Shown piece by piece: positions 12,417-15,642 of a stretch of DNA of 15,642 nucleotides (its first letter is position 1; each line of letters begins with the position of its first letter). The translations under genes and the position numbers were made by a program. The stretch is from JBEBGV01 sp040081265 (lineage in GTDB: Bacteria > Acidobacteriota > Vicinamibacteria > Vicinamibacterales > UBA2999), in assembly GCA_040081265.1 (NCBI GenBank), contig JBEBGV010000093.1, positions 1 to 15,642 on the forward strand. Direction: 5' to 3'. The notes under the pieces are model-generated. The model saw only the letters and a program-made list of their open reading frames with translations. It did no database searches and was not told the origin of the DNA.

Positions 12417-13030
12417 AGCCGCCGCCGATCCTTCCTGTCAGACGACTGACTTTCGCCGCCGCGCTCATCCCCGCGGCGGCGCTTGCGTACAACGCCTTTC
12501 CGGGCACCCTCACCGCCAACCCGGTCGACTACATCACCGACCAGACCGGCACATGGGCGCTGGCGATGCTGACGATCTCGCTCGCCGTCACGCCGGTGCG
12601 TCGCCTGACCGGCTGGAACGAGGTCATCAAGCTTCGCCGGATGCTCGGCCTCTTCGCCTTTTTCTACGCGTGCCTCCACCTGCTGACGTGGGTCGTGCTC
12701 GTCTCGTTCTTCGACGTGCCGACCATGCTCGACGACATCGCCGAGCGGCCGTTCATCACGGTGGGGATGGCGACGTTCCTGATCCTGCTGGCACTCGCGC
12801 TCACCTCGACCAGGGCGTCAATCCGGCGTCTCGGGCGGAAGTGGCAGCAGCTTCACCGCCTGGTGTATGTGGCGGCGGTCGGCGCGGTGGTGCACTTCTG
12901 GTGGCTGGTCAAGGCTGACGTCACCGAGCCACGCCGCTGGGCGCTGGCGGTTGCGGTTGTCCTCGGCTTCCGCGTCTGGTGGACGCTGCGATCGCGCGCT
13001 GCGGTCGCGCGGACCGTCTCACGCTCCTGA
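12413..13030 (+). CDS. msrQ: Heme-binding membrane subunit MsrQ (YedZ)
   Basis: This inner-membrane heme b protein passes electrons to MsrP. The 205 residues contain about six hydrophobic segments of the ferric-reductase-like type. H89 (FYACLHLLTW), H148 (QQLHRLVY) and H161 (AVVHFWW) are the likely heme ligands, and VIKLRRMLGLFAFFYACLHL and GRKWQQLHRLVY are family hallmarks. The start is TTG 12413, overlapping the MsrP stop as TTGA, so the pair is translationally coupled. The stop at 13030 overlaps the convergent gene on the other strand by 12 nt, leaving no room for a terminator. Confidence 0.95.
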   Translation: MKPPPILPVRRLTFAAALIPAAALAYNAFPGTLTANPVDYITDQTGTWALAMLTISLAVTPVRRLTGWNEVIKLRRMLGLFAFFYACLHLLTWVVLVSFFDVPTMLDDIAERPFITVGMATFLILLALALTSTRASIRRLGRKWQQLHRLVYVAAVGAVVHFWWLVKADVTEPRRWALAVAVVLGFRVWWTLRSRAAVARTVSRS

Positions 13031-13678
13031 CGGCTGCGCCTCAACCGGCCTGGCGGCTTCCGTTCGGCGAACCAGCCGATAGCGTCGCGCAAACACAAAC
13101 AGCCCGAAGCAGACGATGCTGGTCAGCGCCAGCAGGACTCTGATCACCATGATGCCGGTCGACGCTGAGGTGCCGGAGGTCGCAGGCGGGGCGAAGGTCA
13201 CGTCGCTGGCCGCGGCGATCGGGGCGACCGGCGCTCCCGGCGCGAACGCGGGCGCCACACCGCTGGCGGTGGCCTCGCCCCCACCTGCCAGCAGCACCCG
13301 CAGACCCGCCTCGCTGGGGATGTCGAACTCGTCTGACATCAGCTTCTCGGTGCCCAACACGGTCCAGGCCTGGGCACGCCCGCCGATGGGCATGTGCGGG
13401 AACTGCGCGCGTCCATCGGATCCGGTGGTCGCCGTCTCGGTGGCACCGCCGATGATCTGCACCGTGACCAGCTGGTTGGCGACGTTGCCGGTGAAGCCAC
13501 CTTGAACGACGCGCACGGTCAGGATGCCCGGAGGCAGATCGCCATCGCGGAGCGACATGCCCGCGGCGCGGACCAGGTGCGTGGCGGCGTTGTCCGACGA
13601 CAGCGGCGCGGTGGTGGTTTGCGCAAACACCGACGTGCCCATCAGCAGGGCACAGGCTAGCGAGAGGGTGAGTTTCAT
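13019..13678 (-). CDS. Secreted or anchored protein with a carboxypeptidase-regulatory-like fold and C-terminal membrane helix
   Basis: I do not recognise a named family. The 219-residue product has a signal peptide (1-19, ending VFA), a beta-rich region (about 50-130: GILTVRVVQGGFTG, LVTVQIIGGAT, TTGSDGRAQFPHMPIGG) that looks like a prealbumin or Ig-like module with the D-G-x-A-x-F pattern, an Ala/Pro-rich linker (131-174), one membrane helix (about 176-197) and a basic tail (ARRYRLVRR). The helix would anchor it in the inner membrane with the beta domain in the periplasm. I chose ATG 13678 because GAGGA sits 9 nt upstream; GTG 13705 would overlap the beta-barrel stop. It follows the cytochrome and beta-barrel genes and is probably their third partner, for example a periplasmic spacer or assembly factor. 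Confidence 0.8.
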   Translation of the reverse strand: MKLTLSLACALLMGTSVFAQTTTAPLSSDNAATHLVRAAGMSLRDGDLPPGILTVRVVQGGFTGNVANQLVTVQIIGGATETATTGSDGRAQFPHMPIGGRAQAWTVLGTEKLMSDEFDIPSEAGLRVLLAGGGEATASGVAPAFAPGAPVAPIAAASDVTFAPPATSGTSASTGIMVIRVLLALTSIVCFGLFVFARRYRLVRRTEAARPVEAQPSGA

Positions 13679-13701
13679 GGGTGAGAGTCCTCGTGGGTGC
13701 A

Positions 13702-15045
13702 TCACTGGATGCGGTACGACAGGCCGGAAAACAGCCGCAGCCCGGTCGATGTGTCGTCGGCTTCATCGTCGACGGTGACGAGCAGCGACAGGTAGCGGTT
13801 CAGCATGGCAGAACCGTTGATCGTGAACTGTCTCGTCCACGGCCGCGTCTCGATGACCAGGCCGTCGCTGCGTTGAAAGCGGACCACTGACAGTGAGGTC
13901 GAGTAGTCCACGCTGAGATACACGGCCCGGCCAAGCGCCCGGCCGACCGAGAGATAGCGCGAGTGGAACGGCGCGTTCGGCCGATTGATGCGCGCGTCGG
14001 ACGCCGACAGGTCAAAGCCACTTCCGAACACATTGCCGGCGTGCCCACCCACGGTGACGCGGGCAGTCGGATCATCGTCTCGGTTATTGCGGTCGGTGGC
14101 GATGCCGCCGTAGATGCGCACGTTCTTCACCACCTCCACCGTGAGTCGCGCGCCGCGTGACTCGTAGCGCAGGCCTTCGATCGCCTGGGTGGTCAGGGGC
14201 CGACCCTTGAGCAGATCTTCGGTGAGGCCGCGGGCATCGAGCGCCCGCCCCCGGTTGTAGGTGCCGAGGATCTCGACGCGGTCTGTCGGCGACACCCGCA
14301 CGTTGGCCAGGAAGTACGACAGGCCGCCGCCGGCGGTGCCATTGGCCGGGCCCTTGATGTCGAACTCGGCCGCCTGATAGGCGAAGAAGCGCTTGCCCGC
14401 CGGGATGAAATTGGAGAAGGTCAGCAGCGATCGCTCGGTCAGGCCGCCCTGACGCACCCGCGCGAAGCCGACCGTGTGGCGCTGCAGGTAGCCGCGCTCG
14501 AAGGCGAAGTAGCCGCCTTCCTTGCGGATGCCCGGCGCATAGCCTGTTTCGTAGACCAGCGGTTCGAGTCCGGCAAAGAACCCCGCGCGCAGACGGGTTC
14601 CCTCGCCGAGTGTGCCGTGTCGAACCTCGCCCAGGATGCCCGCCAGCGCGCCGACGGTGCCCATGTCCTGGAGCCACATGTGGCCGCCGCGCACGCGCAG
14701 TTGCGTGGCGCCGCCGCTGTGGACGCCCGCATAGCCGTCGTAGATCGACAGGCGCGACGGGCGGTCGGCCGGAAAGCGGCGAGCCTGGCGGAGGTCCACG
14801 CCGAACTCGGCCCCGCCGGTATCGGCGTCCGGCATGACGAAGGTCAGCGAGGTCGAGATTTCCGAATCGCGCCGCGCGGGGAGGCCTTCGGTGGTCCGTC
14901 CGGTCGTGTCGACGTTGAATGACACGCGTCCGTAGGGCTTGCTCGACGCGACCTGTGCGACGGCGAAGGATGGCACGAGCACTGCGCCCATCGCGCCGAC
15001 AACGAGCGCGGCGGCGAGCCGGCGCGGACCTGTGATGGCGCTCAT
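13702..15045 (-). CDS. Outer-membrane beta-barrel protein partnered with a multiheme cytochrome
   Basis: This 447-residue protein has a signal peptide (1-30, ending AVA) and then alternating short beta strands with Tyr, Phe and Arg at strand ends (RVSFNVDTTGR, AEFGVDLRQARRF, LSIYDGYAGV, LTVEVVKNVRIYGGI, YLSVGRALGRAVYLSVDYS), a pattern of 16-22-strand outer-membrane barrels. The C-terminus ends GLSYRIQ rather than in an aromatic residue. I chose ATG 15045 because AAGGGAG lies 7 nt upstream; the same frame stays open to 15495 only as a shadow of the cytochrome gene. It follows the multiheme cytochrome after 2 nt (TGA-GC-ATG). This order resembles porin-cytochrome gene pairs such as MtrA-MtrB, though the protein is shorter than MtrB and I see no clear similarity beyond the fold. 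Confidence 0.83.
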   Translation of the reverse strand: MSAITGPRRLAAALVVGAMGAVLVPSFAVAQVASSKPYGRVSFNVDTTGRTTEGLPARRDSEISTSLTFVMPDADTGGAEFGVDLRQARRFPADRPSRLSIYDGYAGVHSGGATQLRVRGGHMWLQDMGTVGALAGILGEVRHGTLGEGTRLRAGFFAGLEPLVYETGYAPGIRKEGGYFAFERGYLQRHTVGFARVRQGGLTERSLLTFSNFIPAGKRFFAYQAAEFDIKGPANGTAGGGLSYFLANVRVSPTDRVEILGTYNRGRALDARGLTEDLLKGRPLTTQAIEGLRYESRGARLTVEVVKNVRIYGGIATDRNNRDDDPTARVTVGGHAGNVFGSGFDLSASDARINRPNAPFHSRYLSVGRALGRAVYLSVDYSTSLSVVRFQRSDGLVIETRPWTRQFTINGSAMLNRYLSLLVTVDDEADDTSTGLRLFSGLSYRIQ

Positions 15046-15047
15046 GC

Positions 15048-15642
15048 TCAGTCTCCCTTCCCGTTCTGGTGACAGCTGTAACAGGCCAGCGAGTCGTAGC
15101 GATACCCGGAGCGGTTCCGGTGCTTGGCATCCATCGACGTGCGCTCGTGGGCGTGACACGACAGGCAGTTGAATACCTGGTAGCTGCCCGACGAGGTGTG
15201 ACACGTCACACACGTCTGCTTGTGTGGCCCGGAAGTGATCGGGAAGCGATGGTTGAAGGTGCCCTGACCCCAGCCCGAGTCGGTGGGCTTGTGACAGCTC
15301 TCGCACGTGGTCCCGAAGCCCGCCGAGGCGTGGTTGGGTGACGTCGTGCGGGTGTAGTTGTCGCGGTGACAGCCAACGCAGTCGCGCGGGGTGCCTTTGA
15401 AGACGTTGTTCTTGTGGCACGTGGCGCACGCCGCCTGGGCGTGCCGTCCCACCAGCGGGAAGACCGTGCTGTGGTTGAACGCCACGCCGCGCCACGCCGA
15501 GTCGGTCGCTTTATGGCAGCTCTCACAGGCGGTCGAGAAACCGGCGGAGGCGTGGTTGGGCGTCGTGGTGCGGGTGTAGTCGTCGCGGTGACAGCCGACA
15601 CAGTCGCGCGCGGTGCCCTTGTAGACGTTGTTGGTGTGGCAG
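15048..15642 (-). CDS. Multiheme c-type cytochrome, C-terminal 197 residues (5' partial)
   Basis: The gene is open to the right edge of the window, so the signal peptide is not visible. Eight complete heme-binding CxxCH motifs are present (CVGCH, CESCH, CATCH, CVGCH, CESCH, CVTCH, CLSCH, CYSCH) and a ninth is cut by the edge. Extra His residues in FNHSTVFPL, PNHASAGF and FNHRFPI could be second axial ligands, as in cytochrome c3/c7-type modules. The modules repeat every 74 residues. Such proteins are periplasmic or outer-membrane electron carriers. The gene ends 2 nt before the beta-barrel ATG, and the barrel's ribosome site lies in its last codons, so both are cotranslated. An electron-transfer role is firm; donor and acceptor are unknown. 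Confidence 0.92.
   Translation of the reverse strand, partial: CHTNNVYKGTARDCVGCHRDDYTRTTTPNHASAGFSTACESCHKATDSAWRGVAFNHSTVFPLVGRHAQAACATCHKNNVFKGTPRDCVGCHRDNYTRTTSPNHASAGFGTTCESCHKPTDSGWGQGTFNHRFPITSGPHKQTCVTCHTSSGSYQVFNCLSCHAHERTSMDAKHRNRSGYRYDSLACYSCHQNGKGD
15354..15642 (-). repeat. 222-bp tandem repeat encoding heme modules
   Basis: The stretch 15354-15420 recurs, with few differences, at 15576-15642, a period of 222 bases or 74 codons. One full unit carries CATCH, CVGCH and CESCH and lies inside the window; the next copy is cut by the edge. After the last unit the module degenerates (CVTCH, CLSCH). Low divergence between copies suggests recent duplication or gene conversion. Confidence 0.8.

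Noticed and set aside
14084..15130. A 348-codon minus-strand frame over the beta-barrel gene
   Set aside because: It is Arg/Pro-rich without a recognisable fold and overlaps the barrel and the cytochrome in another frame.
15046..15495. Extension of the beta-barrel frame 150 codons upstream
   Set aside because: That part overlaps the heme-motif frame of the cytochrome and has no family features. The signal peptide and ribosome site fit ATG 15045.

Overview
The window is 15.6 kb of GC-rich, densely coded bacterial DNA. The gene set looks like an Acidobacteriota genome, possibly class Vicinamibacteria. It includes an error-prone polymerase DnaE2, a lone SpoIID/LytB protein, a small SET protein, MsrPQ, a multiheme cytochrome with a beta-barrel, and many GTAG-footed palindromes between genes. 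The phylum is an inference from gene content and style, not from a marker gene.

Layout, left to right. (1) 1-2089, plus strand: the 3' end of dnaE2, a low-molecular-weight protein tyrosine phosphatase and a fructosamine-kinase-family protein. The last two resemble the protein-deglycation pair described in other bacteria. (2) 2181-7948, plus strand: a tight five-gene run of ROK sugar kinase, SulP anion transporter, Gfo/Idh/MocA oxidoreductase, GMC flavoprotein and VOC protein. Gaps are 15 nt or less and the last pair overlaps. (3) 8039-9073, minus strand: a radical SAM enzyme with a C-terminal Cys cluster, diverging from (4) 9115-10462, plus strand: a 138-residue SET/post-SET protein and a Tat-exported SpoIID protein. 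(5) 10562-11395, minus strand: a secreted SGNH-hydrolase-like protein. (6) 11463-13030, plus strand: msrPQ, the periplasmic methionine sulfoxide reductase and its heme membrane partner. (7) 15642-13019, minus strand: a multiheme c-type cytochrome (cut by the window edge), an outer-membrane beta-barrel and a C-terminally anchored protein. These form a likely operon that could be a trans-outer-membrane electron conduit.

A family of short palindromes runs through the window. Most copies have the form GTAC-GTAG followed by a 9-bp hairpin of the type GGCGGGTCC/GGACCCGCC or GCCGGGTCC/GGACCCGGC. Two stem pairs covary between copies. The GTAG foot matches the REP elements acted on by REP-associated tyrosine transposases. 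Copies lie in almost every intergenic gap between transcription units, and inverted doublets sit between both well-spaced convergent gene pairs. Two stop codons fall in or beside the foot sequence. A related copy lies in frame inside the ROK kinase gene, adding about 44 residues, and another type of palindrome lies in frame in dnaE2. This repeat system is the most unusual feature of the window. No transposase for it is present here.

Several genes have a -10-like hexamer only 6-10 nt before the start codon, which suggests leaderless transcripts. There is no gene-free stretch longer than about 100 bases, and I saw no tRNA, rRNA, CRISPR array, insertion sequence or origin.
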